The translations under genes and the position numbers were made by a program. The notes under the pieces were generated by a model. It ran no database searches. It had not been told where the DNA came from and was given only the letters and a program-made list of their open reading frames with translations. A DNA stretch of 64,000 nt from Rhodoblastus sp963703385 (GTDB taxonomy: Bacteria; Pseudomonadota; Alphaproteobacteria; Rhizobiales; Beijerinckiaceae): positions 2,666,001 to 2,730,000 of the forward strand of contig OY969816.1 of assembly GCA_963703385.1 (NCBI GenBank). The letters run 5' to 3'. Positions 1 to 8,106 of this stretch are shown here, piece after piece (positions within the stretch are counted from its first letter, which is position 1; each line of letters opens with the position of its first letter).

Positions 1-174
1 CCGAAAGCCGAGCGAGACAAAGGTTGCGGCGCCGATGGCGACCAGAACATTGGTTCGCAGCCCGGCGCTGCGCTGACGGTACTGCCGCTCTGCTCCGATG
101 AGCGTCGCCAGAAGGAAGGCGACCACGACGCTGATCGTCAGGTCGATCGCCGGCCAGAATTCAACTTTCAGCAT
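1..174 (-). CDS. MgtC/SapB-family membrane protein, N-terminal part (runs off left edge)
   Basis: The reverse strand is open from an ATG at 174 to the window edge, giving 58 residues. The peptide has a hydrophobic first segment (about residues 10-24) followed by GAERQYRQRSAGLRTN and VAIGAA. This is the signature of the MgtC/SapB family: an inner-membrane protein with an acidic-basic 'GxER' motif just after the first helix and a 'GLRT' loop. The family is linked to growth under low magnesium and survival in hosts, but the exact function in free-living bacteria is open. The rest of the gene, including the soluble C-terminal domain, lies outside the window. The family call is firm; a specific role cannot be given. 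Confidence 0.8.
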   Translation of the reverse strand, partial: MLKVEFWPAIDLTISVVVAFLLATLIGAERQYRQRSAGLRTNVLVAIGAATFVSLGFR

Positions 175-542
175 GAGCCTGGACATGAATTTGTTGACTG
201 ACCCAACATCTGCTCAGAAAATCTTGCAGGAAAATGACAGTTTTGTGCAACTGAACCGCATTGAATGCAAAAAAAATTGGGGGGCTGTCCATTTCACATT
301 GTAATCAGGGCGGAGGCTTGCCTACGCTTGCGCTCTCCCCGTCGCCACGGTTGACTCGTTCCGCGTGCGACAGCTCTCCGGCGAGTTTTCCCCTTCTCGT
401 CGATGACCGCTTGCCGCCGAGGCGGAAGTTCAAATCAAATTGAAACGCTTCCCCAAAGCGCCCGCGCTTGCATCGCGCCCGGCGCGGTTATACCAAAGCC
501 ATCAGCGCGTTTTTCATGGGCGTCGGGCGGGACATGACGGGG
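175..542. other. Intergenic leader between the mgtC-like gene and the DUF1499 gene
   Basis: About 370 bases lie between two divergent genes. Short open frames exist here but none has a convincing ribosome binding site or protein-like composition. The stretch at about 268-285 is A- and G-rich. This must contain the promoters of both genes. I could not assign a specific operator, riboswitch or leader peptide. Confidence 0.4.
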
Positions 543-1382
543 ATGGACTGCGCCTTGCGGCGCCTGGAGATAGAGGAGCCTGTGTCGCGTCTGGCGATCC
601 TCTCGACCAGATTCGCCAAAATCTCGCTCGCTCTCGCCGCCCTCGCCCTGGTCTCCGCCCATGCGCATGGGGCGCTGGCGCGGTTTTTCGCCGTCCTGAC
701 CCTGCGTCCCAATTCCGTGCCCGATCCGGGCGTCGGGCTGCTCTTTTTTCTCGCGGCGATCGCGTTCGCCGTGGCGGCCGTCGTTCTCGCCGCCGGCGCG
801 GCGGCCTCGATCTGGGTCAGGGACCGGCGCGGCGTCGGCCGCATCATCGCGACCCTGGCGCTGGTGAGCCTGCTCCTGCCCTATCCCGCCTGGCTCGTCT
901 ATTCGGCCGGTTTTCCGGCCTGGCTCGCCGATATTTCCACCGACGCCGACGACCCGCCGGCCTTCGTGAACACGCCGGCTTTGGTCGCGGCGCGCGCCGG
1001 CTGGGCGCCGGCGCCTTTCGCAGCGGAGCGCAAGCAGGCGCTGATCGCCGCTTATCCCGACCTCGATTCGATCGAACTCGACCTCGGGATGGAGGAGGCG
1101 TTTGGCGCCGTCCATGAGGCGGCGCTGGGCCTGGACTGGAAAATCCTCGACGAAAGCCGGCCCGGCGGGCCGGATCGACCGGACGGCCATATCGAGGCGC
1201 TGACCTTCTCGCCGGCGCTCCATCTGCCGGTGGCGATCGCCATTCGCCTGCGCGCGGGCGAGGACGCAACCATTGTCGATATGCGCGCGGAAACCCGCTA
1301 TCTCCCCAACGATCTCGGCGCCGGCGCCAAATTGATCGGCAAGCTCAACGACGCGCTCACCGAGAACGATAATTCGGACTGA
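543..1382 (+). CDS. DUF1499 family membrane protein
   Basis: The protein has three N-terminal membrane segments (around residues 22-40, 58-78 and 90-110) followed by a soluble DUF1499 domain. The domain begins at DISTDADDPPAF and contains a GLDWKILDE block and a C-terminal MRAETRYLPNDLGAGAKLI block, all typical of the family. Several upstream in-frame ATGs exist (468, 516, 534). I chose 543 because related alphaproteobacterial proteins begin just before an EEPxSRLAI motif, which here starts about 10 residues in. A GTG at 582 behind AGAGGAG is another candidate but would cut that motif. The function of DUF1499 proteins is unknown. The stop codon directly abuts the stop of the convergent MBL gene. 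Confidence 0.8.
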   Translation: MDCALRRLEIEEPVSRLAILSTRFAKISLALAALALVSAHAHGALARFFAVLTLRPNSVPDPGVGLLFFLAAIAFAVAAVVLAAGAAASIWVRDRRGVGRIIATLALVSLLLPYPAWLVYSAGFPAWLADISTDADDPPAFVNTPALVAARAGWAPAPFAAERKQALIAAYPDLDSIELDLGMEEAFGAVHEAALGLDWKILDESRPGGPDRPDGHIEALTFSPALHLPVAIAIRLRAGEDATIVDMRAETRYLPNDLGAGAKLIGKLNDALTENDNSD

Positions 1383-2333
1383 TCAGGCCAGGCCGAAAAT
1401 CCCGTCGAGCCGGGGCGGCCCGTCCGTCGCGACCACCCCGCGGGCGCAAAAATCTTCCAGATGGGCGAAGGTCGAGAGCGCCGCCGCGCCCTTGAGGCGC
1501 GGATCGAGCTTTTCGTAAACTTTTTCCACGATCTCCGGCACGGACAGCGGCCCGGCGCCCAGCGCCCGGAGAATCGATTTCTCGCGCGCATGGCGATGAT
1601 GCAGCAGCCCGCGCAGAAAGCGTTGCGGATGGGTGATCGGCCCGCCATGCCCGGGCCAATAGATTTCATGGTCGAGGGCGCGCAACTTTTCGAGCGAATC
1701 CATGTAAAGCCGCATCGAGCCGTCGGGGGGCGCGACGATCGAGGTGGACCAGCCCATGACATGGTCGGCGGTGAAAAGCGCCTTTTCCTCGACCAGTTCG
1801 AAACAGAGGTGGTTCATGGTGTGGCCCGGCGTCGCCACGGCGCGCAGGGCAAAACCCGCGCCTCGCCAGGTGTCGCCGTCGGCGAGCGTTCGGTCGGGCC
1901 GGTAGTCGAGATCGTTGGCGGCGTCGAGCTGGTTGATTTCGCCCAAAGCCATGTCGCGCGCGGGAAAATAGGGCGCGCAGCCGATGATGGGCGCGCCGGT
2001 CGCCGCGCGCAGGCGCCGCGCGGCGGGCGAATGGTCGCGGTGGGTGTGGGTGACGAAGATTCCGGCGACCTTCTCGCCCTTCAACCCGTCGAGCAGCGCC
2101 TCGACATGGACGGACAGGTCGGGGCCGGGATCGATCACCGCCACCTCGTCCGCGCCGACGACATAAGTACAGGTTCCGGTGAAGGTGAAAGGCCCCGGAT
2201 TGGGCGCGACAATGCGCCGGACGAGCGGCGAAACGCGCGTCAACGCGCCGGGTGGGGCGTCGAATGAGAGATCGAAGCGCGGCTCTTTCGCGCTTTCGTT
2301 GGTCGGTTCAGGGGGCGGGCCGGTCTTGTCCAT
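1383..2333 (-). CDS. MBL-fold metallo-hydrolase (LACTB2-like)
   Basis: The 316-residue protein carries the metallo-beta-lactamase zinc motif THTHRDH (His96, His98, Asp100, His101). Further ligand positions are in ATPGHTMNH, FTADHVMGW and YWPGHGGP. After about residue 230 comes a winged-helix-like C-terminal segment (LSVPEIVEKVYEKL and following), the layout of the LACTB2-like/glyoxalase-II-like hydrolases. Members act on thioesters, nucleic acids or lactones, so the substrate cannot be named from sequence. The ATG at 2333 is well placed and the protein appears full length. It has no obvious operon partner, since its downstream neighbour is convergent. Confidence 0.85.
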   Translation of the reverse strand: MDKTGPPPEPTNESAKEPRFDLSFDAPPGALTRVSPLVRRIVAPNPGPFTFTGTCTYVVGADEVAVIDPGPDLSVHVEALLDGLKGEKVAGIFVTHTHRDHSPAARRLRAATGAPIIGCAPYFPARDMALGEINQLDAANDLDYRPDRTLADGDTWRGAGFALRAVATPGHTMNHLCFELVEEKALFTADHVMGWSTSIVAPPDGSMRLYMDSLEKLRALDHEIYWPGHGGPITHPQRFLRGLLHHRHAREKSILRALGAGPLSVPEIVEKVYEKLDPRLKGAAALSTFAHLEDFCARGVVATDGPPRLDGIFGLA

Positions 2334-2370
2334 GGGACAGATTTAAAGCCCCGACGCCGTCCCGCAAGAC

Positions 2371-2724
2371 TCAATCGATCTTATGCGCGGTCCAGCCGCC
2401 GCCGCAATAATCGGTGTTGGACGACCAGGGGCCGGAGGCGGCGCCGCCTTTTACTGTCCCATTGGCGCGCAAAACCCTTTGGCCTTGCGAGAAATGGCCG
2501 ACGAAAGTGTTGGCGTCGTCGATATAGCCCCAGGCCTCGACGCTGCCGGCGTCGATGGCCACGACACGATTGTCCTTGATCGTCACCACGGTCCGCGCCG
2601 AGGGCTCGCATTTGCCGACGGTGGTCACGACATCGACGTTCCAGCGGCCGTCGTGGCTCGTCTGGGCGGCGGCGGAAAGCGGAGACAGAATGAGCAAACC
2701 AGCGGCAAGCAATTTCGCGCGCAC
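2371..2724 (-). CDS. Small secreted protein of unknown function
   Basis: A 117-residue protein starting at GTG 2724 behind a GGGAGG ribosome binding site about eight bases upstream. Residues 1-20 form a clear Sec signal peptide ending in SAAA-Q. The mature part is beta-rich (RWNVDVVTTVGKCE, TVVTIKDNRVVAI) and has two cysteines (in GKCEPS and DYCGGG), so a periplasmic disulfide is possible. Similar small exported proteins are common in Rhizobiales, but no function is known to me. It lies downstream of the mutase subunit on the same strand. Confidence 0.65.
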   Translation of the reverse strand: MRAKLLAAGLLILSPLSAAAQTSHDGRWNVDVVTTVGKCEPSARTVVTIKDNRVVAIDAGSVEAWGYIDDANTFVGHFSQGQRVLRANGTVKGGAASGPWSSNTDYCGGGWTAHKID

Positions 2725-2844
2725 GGACCGTCCTCCCTGGCCAGGTGGGGCAAAGCGGAAGACGCCCCGCTCGCATGATTTGCGCCGGTTGCAAAGCGCC
2801 CAAACCTCTTCCGACGAAGAATTTTCACGGGAGGCGCAAAAATG

Positions 2845-4725
2845 TCACGCCGCCTGCAAGGCCTCGCGCAACTGGGCGAGCAGGTCGGCGCCGACAAAGA
2901 TGAAGCCGCGCGCGCCCGCCGCGCGCCATTGCGCTTCCATCTCGCCGGGACGGCCGGCGACATAGAGATGGGCGTTTGCCGCGGCAAGCGCTTTTGCCGC
3001 CGCCACGCCCTGCTCGGCATAGACAGCGTCGGAGGAGCACAGAACCGCGAGTTTCGCTCCGCTGGCCTTGAAAGCTTCCGCGAGCGCTGCCCCTTCGGGA
3101 AAACCGTCGTTGCCCAAGGCCTCGATTCCGCCGGCCTCAAAAAAATTCTTGGCGAAAGTGGCGCGCGCCGTGAAGGCCGCGACCGGGCCGAGATTGGCGA
3201 GGAAAATTTTTGGCTTCGAGGCCGCCGATTCGGCCAGATCGCGTAAAAGCTCGAAAGGCTCGGCGGCGCGATGGGGCGCGAGCGCCTTGTCGTTTGCCGC
3301 GGGCGCCTTTTCATTCGCCGCGGGCGCCTTCCCGTCCGCCGCGGGCGCCTTCCCGTCCGCCGCGGGCGCTTGCGGGGCGGGCAGGAGCACGGCGACCTGC
3401 TTTTCGTGAATGTCGGGGAATGCGCTGGCGCCGGTCAGCGGCTCCTTGCGCCGCGCGACATTCTTCGCCCGCTCCTTGGCGGTTTGCGCCACTTCGGCCT
3501 GGAAGGCGCCGCGCGCCAGCGAATTGGGCAGGCCGCCGGCCTGTTCGATCATCTGGAACAGGGCATAGGCCTTTTCGACCAGGCTGTCGGTCAAAGTCTC
3601 GAAGCCGCCGGCGCCGGCGGCCGGATCGGCGACCTTGCCGAGATTCGACTCCTCCAGCAACACGAGTTGGGTATTGCGGGCGAGACGCCGGGCGAAACCG
3701 TCGGGCAGGCCAAGCGCCTGGGTGAAAGGCAGGACCGAAATCGAATCGGCGCCGCCCAGGCCGGCGGAAAAGACCGCGACAGTCGCACGCAGCAGATTCA
3801 CCCAGGGGTCGCGCCGGGTCATCATCCGCCAGGCGGTCTCGCCATGGATGCGGATGGATCGGGTTTCCAGGCCGCAGGCGCGCTCGACCCCCGCCCAGAG
3901 CCGGCGCAAGGCGCGGAATTTGGCGATGGTCAAAAATTCGTCGGCGTCGGCGGCGAGGCGGAAATCGATCATTTGCCGCGCTTCGTCGAGATCGACCCCG
4001 AAAACTTCCAGCGCCCGCAGCGCGGCAAGGCCGCTGCCGAGCGCGAAGGCCAGCTCCTGGGCGGGCGAGCCGCCGGCTGCGTGGACCACGCGGCCGTCGG
4101 CGCAGATCAGGTTTTTCGAAAAACCTTTCGCGGCCAGATTTCTGGCCTGTTGCGCCAGCCTCAATCCTTCCCTGCCCCAGTCGAGCGCGGCGCCGCGCGC
4201 GGCGGCGGCGCCGATCGGGTCGAGGCCGAAGGAAATGTCGAGTTTTGCCGGATCATCGCCGCGCGCGGCGACGAGGTCGAGCAAGGCCGCGACCGGGCCT
4301 TCCGCGCTTTCGGGGAGGTCGAGCAGGATTTTCAGGCCGGCGTCGAGATGAATGTCCTTGAGCGCCGGGGCCAGGGCGGCGCCGTCGGGAAGCCCGAAGC
4401 CGCAGGCCCCGACCGAGCCGGCGAAGACGATCTGCAGGCCGTCGGCGCCGTTCTCGAGATCGGTCAGCGCAAGCTCGTTGGCTGCGGCCGCCTCGGGATG
4501 ATCGACGCGGGCGACGATTTTCCAGTCGCCAGCGGCGCGGAAGGCGCGCGGCTTTTCGGCGACGCGGGGATAAAGCGGCTGAATCTCGAAGCCGTCTGGA
4601 GTCTTGCCGACCAGTTTTTGCAGCGGCCCGCCTTTGAGGGCGGCCTCGACCTTGGCGCGCCAGACATCCTCGGCGGCGGCAGGGAAGGCGTCAACGAAAG
4701 GCGCGGCTTGGTCCGGCGCGGCCAT
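2845..4725 (-). CDS. mutA: Methylmalonyl-CoA mutase small (beta) subunit
   Basis: The 626-residue protein matches the small subunit of adenosylcobalamin-dependent methylmalonyl-CoA mutase, which interconverts (R)-methylmalonyl-CoA and succinyl-CoA. It has an N-terminal TIM-barrel part (FVDAFPAAAEDVWRAKVEAAL; TRSIRIHGETAWRMMTRRDPWVNLLRATVA) and a C-terminal Rossmann-like part without the cobalamin-binding DxHxxG motif. That absence is what separates MutA from the catalytic MutB. The ATG at 4725 is preferred over an upstream in-frame ATG at 4836 because AGGAG sits eight bases before it and homologues start there. The two domains are joined by a linker of near-identical seven-residue repeats (APAADGK, APAANEK, APAANDK). 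No mutB lies beside it. Confidence 0.9.
   Translation of the reverse strand: MAAPDQAAPFVDAFPAAAEDVWRAKVEAALKGGPLQKLVGKTPDGFEIQPLYPRVAEKPRAFRAAGDWKIVARVDHPEAAAANELALTDLENGADGLQIVFAGSVGACGFGLPDGAALAPALKDIHLDAGLKILLDLPESAEGPVAALLDLVAARGDDPAKLDISFGLDPIGAAAARGAALDWGREGLRLAQQARNLAAKGFSKNLICADGRVVHAAGGSPAQELAFALGSGLAALRALEVFGVDLDEARQMIDFRLAADADEFLTIAKFRALRRLWAGVERACGLETRSIRIHGETAWRMMTRRDPWVNLLRATVAVFSAGLGGADSISVLPFTQALGLPDGFARRLARNTQLVLLEESNLGKVADPAAGAGGFETLTDSLVEKAYALFQMIEQAGGLPNSLARGAFQAEVAQTAKERAKNVARRKEPLTGASAFPDIHEKQVAVLLPAPQAPAADGKAPAADGKAPAANEKAPAANDKALAPHRAAEPFELLRDLAESAASKPKIFLANLGPVAAFTARATFAKNFFEAGGIEALGNDGFPEGAALAEAFKASGAKLAVLCSSDAVYAEQGVAAAKALAAANAHLYVAGRPGEMEAQWRAAGARGFIFVGADLLAQLREALQAA
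3289..3372. repeat. 21-bp tandem repeat inside mutA (interdomain linker)
   Basis: About four head-to-tail copies of a 21-base unit built around CCGCCGCGGGCGCCTT. On the minus strand it encodes the repeated linker peptide APAADGK/APAANEK/APAANDK. The unit is a multiple of three, so copy-number change keeps the frame. The copies nearest 3372 are almost identical, which suggests recent slippage or duplication. Confidence 0.85.
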
Positions 4726-4881
4726 GGCTGGTCTCCTGAATTGTCCCAGCCCTTTTGCCATTTTGCGCCAAGCTGCGCCACTTGTCCTTGGTCGAAGGCG
4801 CCCGGCGCGAAAATAAGAGGGTTGGCAGGATTTCATACGCCTGTATCACAATGCGCGAATTCACGAAAAAAAGGTCTTCCC

Positions 4882-5439
4882 ATGAGCGAATTGCACATGT
4901 CGCAGAACGGTCGCCACTGGCGCTTTCATATGCCTCATTCCCATCTCAACTCGGCGTTCGGCGACGACTGGTTCGGGCTCAAGGCCGAGGCCTTCGCCCG
5001 CTTTTTCGGCACCCCGATCTTCCTGGTGGGGCAAACCGTCATCGTTCTGGTCTGGATAGGGGTCAATCTGGCCGGCTGGACAAATTTCGACCTCTATCCC
5101 TTTATCCTGCTCAATCTCGCCTTTTCCCTCCAGGCCGCCTATGCGGCGCCGCTGATCCTGCTGGCGGAAACCCGGCAGGCCGACCGCGACAAGGCCCAGA
5201 GCGAGGCCGACGCGATGCACCGCGAGGAGCTCCACAGGATCGCCGAGGAGCGTCAGGAGGAGACCGGCAAGCAGACCGGCCTGATGATCGAAATGCTGAG
5301 GCAGAACAACCATCTGACCGAGCAGATCAACGATCTGGCGCAACAGAACGTCGCCCTGACCCGCAGCGTGCATCAACTGACGGAACGGATCGAGGCCTTG
5401 ACCATCGAGATGCGCGATCGCCTGGCGGCGCGGGCCTGA
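4882..5439 (+). CDS. DUF1003 family membrane protein with coiled-coil tail
   Basis: A 185-residue protein starting at ATG 4882 with AAGG about seven bases upstream. It has two membrane segments (around residues 50-68 and 74-97) and the DUF1003 core FGTPIFLVGQTVIVLVWI, followed by FDLYPFILLNLAFSLQAAYAAP. The C-terminal half, from about 105 onward, is charged and heptad-like (LRQNNHLTEQINDLAQQN and following) and should form a coiled coil. DUF1003 proteins are usually annotated as unknown membrane proteins, and I can add no specific role. It is divergent from mutA, with about 150 bases between the two starts. Confidence 0.8.
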   Translation: MSELHMSQNGRHWRFHMPHSHLNSAFGDDWFGLKAEAFARFFGTPIFLVGQTVIVLVWIGVNLAGWTNFDLYPFILLNLAFSLQAAYAAPLILLAETRQADRDKAQSEADAMHREELHRIAEERQEETGKQTGLMIEMLRQNNHLTEQINDLAQQNVALTRSVHQLTERIEALTIEMRDRLAARA

Positions 5440-5559
5440 TACGATTTCCGAATGATCCATTCGGAAATCGTATTCCGTTCGCGCGAAAATCCACCGGCGC
5501 TCGAAGGATTTTCGCGCGATGGCGTTTCCGTGGGAATTGCAAAGCAATCTCGCGGAAAC
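5439..5559. repeat. Cluster of three palindromic (REP-like) elements
   Basis: Three inverted repeats follow one another directly after the DUF1003 stop codon. The first has perfect 16-base arms (5439-5454 and 5458-5473, ATACGATTTCCGAATG) around a 3-base loop. The second has perfect 14-base arms (5479-5492 and 5506-5519, TCGCGCGAAAATCC). The third is imperfect (GTTTCCG at 5524-5530 with CGGAAAC at 5553-5559, plus ATTGC/GCAAT inside). None has a following T-run, so these look like dispersed extragenic palindromes rather than simple terminators. Confidence 0.8.
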
Positions 5560-5699
5560 CGTATGACACTTGCCGCGGCGTCGGGGGCGTTTTGCCGGAG
5601 GTCCCATTCTCGCCGCCTTTCTGGGCGATCAAGCCGGTCCAAAAAGCGCGCCCGATTCACCTTTGGTTAAGGGTCGAGGCTGTTTGCTGCGGCGCAGCG

Positions 5700-6938
5700 A
5701 TGCGGACGGCGAGGTCAGGAACAGTGCAAAAGACGATAAAACTCGCGCGGGCTGCGGCGGCTGGCCTGGTCCTGGTTCTGGCGCCGGCTTTCGGCGGCCC
5801 GGCGCTGGCCGGCGACGGGTTCAATCTCGCCGGCCTGTTCGGCGGCCAGCCCGAGCAAAGGGCGATCACCACGGAAATCTTCGTCGCCTCGACCCGCAAG
5901 GGCGGCGATCACCCCACCCAGCTGACCCCCGGCACCAAGGCCCGCTTCGCGCTCGATTTCATCTCCGTCCCGCCCGACCACAAGCCGGGCAAAATCGAAC
6001 GACCCGCCTTCGGCGGCCCCAATCCCGACCATCATTTCATGGTGCGCGAGCAGAGCGAACTCGACGGGTCCGAATTCGGCGAGCAGCTGGCGGCGCAGCT
6101 TTCGGGCCGGGTCGGCGTCAATCGCGACGTGCTGGTCTATGTCCACGGCTTCAACACGTCTCTCGACGAAGCCCGGTTCCGGCTGGCGCAGATCGTCGTG
6201 GACACTCGTTTCGGCGGCGTGCCGGTGCTGTTCACCTGGCCGTCCAAGGCGCAGCTGCTGGCCTATGGCGCCGACAAGGAAGCCGCCACGGCCTCGCGCG
6301 CGGCTTTGCGCAAAATGCTCGAAACGATCGCGGCGACGCCCGGCGTCGGCCGCGTCCAGATCGTCGCCCATTCCATGGGAACCTGGGTGACGATGGAGGC
6401 GCTCGGCGAGGCGGCCCTGTCCGGCTCGCCCGACCTGCACGGCAAGCTCGGCAATGTCATGCTGGCGGCGCCGGACATCGACCTTTCGGTGTTCCGCGAG
6501 CAGCTTTCTTCGCTCGATCCGTCCCATTTCTCGGTCTTTGTCTCCAAGGACGACCGCGCCCTGCAGCTGTCCGCGAGCCTTCAGGGCGACCGCCGCCTGG
6601 GCTCGCTCGATCCGGGCTCCGACCACGACCGCGAGCTGATCGAACAGCTCGGCGTCGGCGTCTATGACATTTCCGACCTGTCCACCACGCTGATCGGCCA
6701 CGACGTTTACGCCGACGCGCCAAAAGTGATCCGCCAGATCGGCAAGCGGATCGAGAAGCCGCGCGCCGACGACGCCGATGTGCAAAGCGTGATCGACGCC
6801 GGCGCCGACCGCACGCCGCACCCGGCGCCGGGCCAAATCGACAGCCAGGCCCTGCCGGCGCCGACAGCCGCTGCAACGACTGCTGTCGCAGGAGTCACGC
6901 CCGCCGCCCCGGCGGCGCAAGCGACGCCGGGAAAATGA
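5700..6938 (+). CDS. Exported alpha/beta hydrolase, DUF900 family
   Basis: A 412-residue protein with a signal peptide (LARAAAAGLVLVLAPAFG, cleavage near PALA-GD, about residue 38). The DUF900 alpha/beta-hydrolase domain follows: VLVYVHGFNTS at about 145-155 supplies the oxyanion region, and IVAHSMGTW carries the nucleophile Ser225. A late DH pair (LIGHDVY) could supply the catalytic His. The C-terminal 60 residues are proline/alanine rich and probably disordered. The substrate is unknown; family members resemble lipases and esterases. ATG 5700 is used, but GTG 5724 leaves an equally good signal peptide (VQKTIKLARAAA) with a closer purine-rich site. Confidence 0.82.
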   Translation: MRTARSGTVQKTIKLARAAAAGLVLVLAPAFGGPALAGDGFNLAGLFGGQPEQRAITTEIFVASTRKGGDHPTQLTPGTKARFALDFISVPPDHKPGKIERPAFGGPNPDHHFMVREQSELDGSEFGEQLAAQLSGRVGVNRDVLVYVHGFNTSLDEARFRLAQIVVDTRFGGVPVLFTWPSKAQLLAYGADKEAATASRAALRKMLETIAATPGVGRVQIVAHSMGTWVTMEALGEAALSGSPDLHGKLGNVMLAAPDIDLSVFREQLSSLDPSHFSVFVSKDDRALQLSASLQGDRRLGSLDPGSDHDRELIEQLGVGVYDISDLSTTLIGHDVYADAPKVIRQIGKRIEKPRADDADVQSVIDAGADRTPHPAPGQIDSQALPAPTAAATTAVAGVTPAAPAAQATPGK

Positions 6939-7164
6939 GGTTTTTTTGCTTGTGTTGCGGCGTTAGCCGGCTGTGTCCTGGCAAGGGCAACGTTCGGCGG
7001 AAACCCGTCATAGCGGCGCCGGCCGGTTTTGACCCTGGCTGTGTGGAAACGCGCGAGTCAGATAAAATCCTGGCGTTGAGAGTCGGGAGGATTCGAGGGG
7101 TGGTTTGGTTGAGGGCATCGACCGCCTGCAACTGAGATCGGGCGCGGCCGATGAAAACGAAAGG
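6939..7164. other. Convergent intergenic region
   Basis: About 226 bases lie between the ends of two convergent genes. A run of seven T (6941-6947) follows a 7-bp stem near the end of the upstream gene, but the nine-base gap between them makes it a poor terminator. I see no RNA gene or coding sequence here. Confidence 0.4.
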
Positions 7165-8106
7165 TCATAGACCCGGATATGCGCGGGACTGAGAGGCCCG
7201 CGCCGAAGTCCCCATCCCCAAGAACCCTGGGGCGGAGTCTCCGGCGTCCTCTTTCGCGTCGGGAACCGGGAACGCATAGCCGAGGATGGCCTTGGTCACC
7301 CAACCGTCCGATCCGGCGGTAAAACCCCGTCCCACGCCGAGTTCGACATCGAGCTTCTCGACTTTGAAATCGGTCACGGCGAACAATTGCTGACTTTGCT
7401 GGCGAAGCGGCAGGAAATCGCCGATCTTGCCATAATCGGCGTAATATTCGAGCCCGACGAACCGATCTTCGCCCAAATTGCGGGCGAGCCTGAGCGCCGG
7501 GGCGAAATCCGCTTCTCCTGCGGCGCCGAAACCGATGTCGACGATGGGATTGGCGATCAATTCCCAATCAGCATTTCGGACTCCGATGATCGGCCGGACC
7601 TCCAGAGTCCAGCGCGTCAGGGAAAATTTCGGCAATTCATAGCTCAACTCGAAGTTGAGGCCATAAAAGAAGCTGCGGTTGGCGGCGTCCGGAACAACGA
7701 AAAGATTGCGCACCTTCACGCCATCCGAAAGAAATTCGCCCGAGCCGTTCGAGGAGTAGCCGCCCGAATATCCGTTGACGCCGAAGGGCAGATAAAAGCC
7801 GAATTCCCACCAATTGGCGACGCCATAGGCAAATTCGGGCGTTCCCTGCAACGCGTGATTGGATACGAAACCGCCGGGAAACTCAGGTTGGGTCTGGCCA
7901 GCCCATGCATAATTCAAATGCTGCTCGACCGTCCATTGTCCGACTTCGGCGATGTCCGCGTTATAAACTTGGATTTCATCATGCACTATATCTGCGCCCA
8001 ATGCGTGAGGCGGGAATATTTGAAGGGCGGCGGCCACCAGAGCGGCGCGCGAACAGCGCGTTAGGCGCGGGTCTAAGGCGCGACGTGGTTTGACAGAGGA
8101 GCACAT
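7165..8106 (-). CDS. Putative outer-membrane beta-barrel protein
   Basis: A 313-residue protein with an N-terminal export signal (SRAALVAAALQIFPPHALG, cleavage near residue 37). The mature part is rich in aromatic residues, Gly and alternating hydrophobic/polar strands (WWEFGFYLPFGVNG, FFYGLNFELSYEL, WTLEVRPIIGVRN, FVGLEYYADYGKIGD). Such a pattern fits a 10- to 12-strand barrel with aromatic girdles. Similar Rhizobiales proteins are annotated only as hypothetical or transporter-like, and I cannot give a substrate. The C-terminus lacks the usual final Phe, which is unusual for a BAM-inserted barrel. The gene is monocistronic by context. Confidence 0.6.
   Translation of the reverse strand: MCSSVKPRRALDPRLTRCSRAALVAAALQIFPPHALGADIVHDEIQVYNADIAEVGQWTVEQHLNYAWAGQTQPEFPGGFVSNHALQGTPEFAYGVANWWEFGFYLPFGVNGYSGGYSSNGSGEFLSDGVKVRNLFVVPDAANRSFFYGLNFELSYELPKFSLTRWTLEVRPIIGVRNADWELIANPIVDIGFGAAGEADFAPALRLARNLGEDRFVGLEYYADYGKIGDFLPLRQQSQQLFAVTDFKVEKLDVELGVGRGFTAGSDGWVTKAILGYAFPVPDAKEDAGDSAPGFLGMGTSARASQSRAYPGL

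Noticed and set aside
4755..5699. A reading frame open from 4755 that joins the DUF900 gene
   Set aside because: It overlaps DUF1003 in another frame and has low-complexity, Arg/Pro-rich sequence typical of antisense or shifted reading of GC-rich genes. The signal peptide marks the real start near 5700.
6908..6947. A terminator at the end of the DUF900 gene (CCCGGCG/CGCCGGG plus T7)
   Set aside because: The stem ends nine bases before the T-run and lies inside the coding region, so it is not a proper intrinsic terminator.
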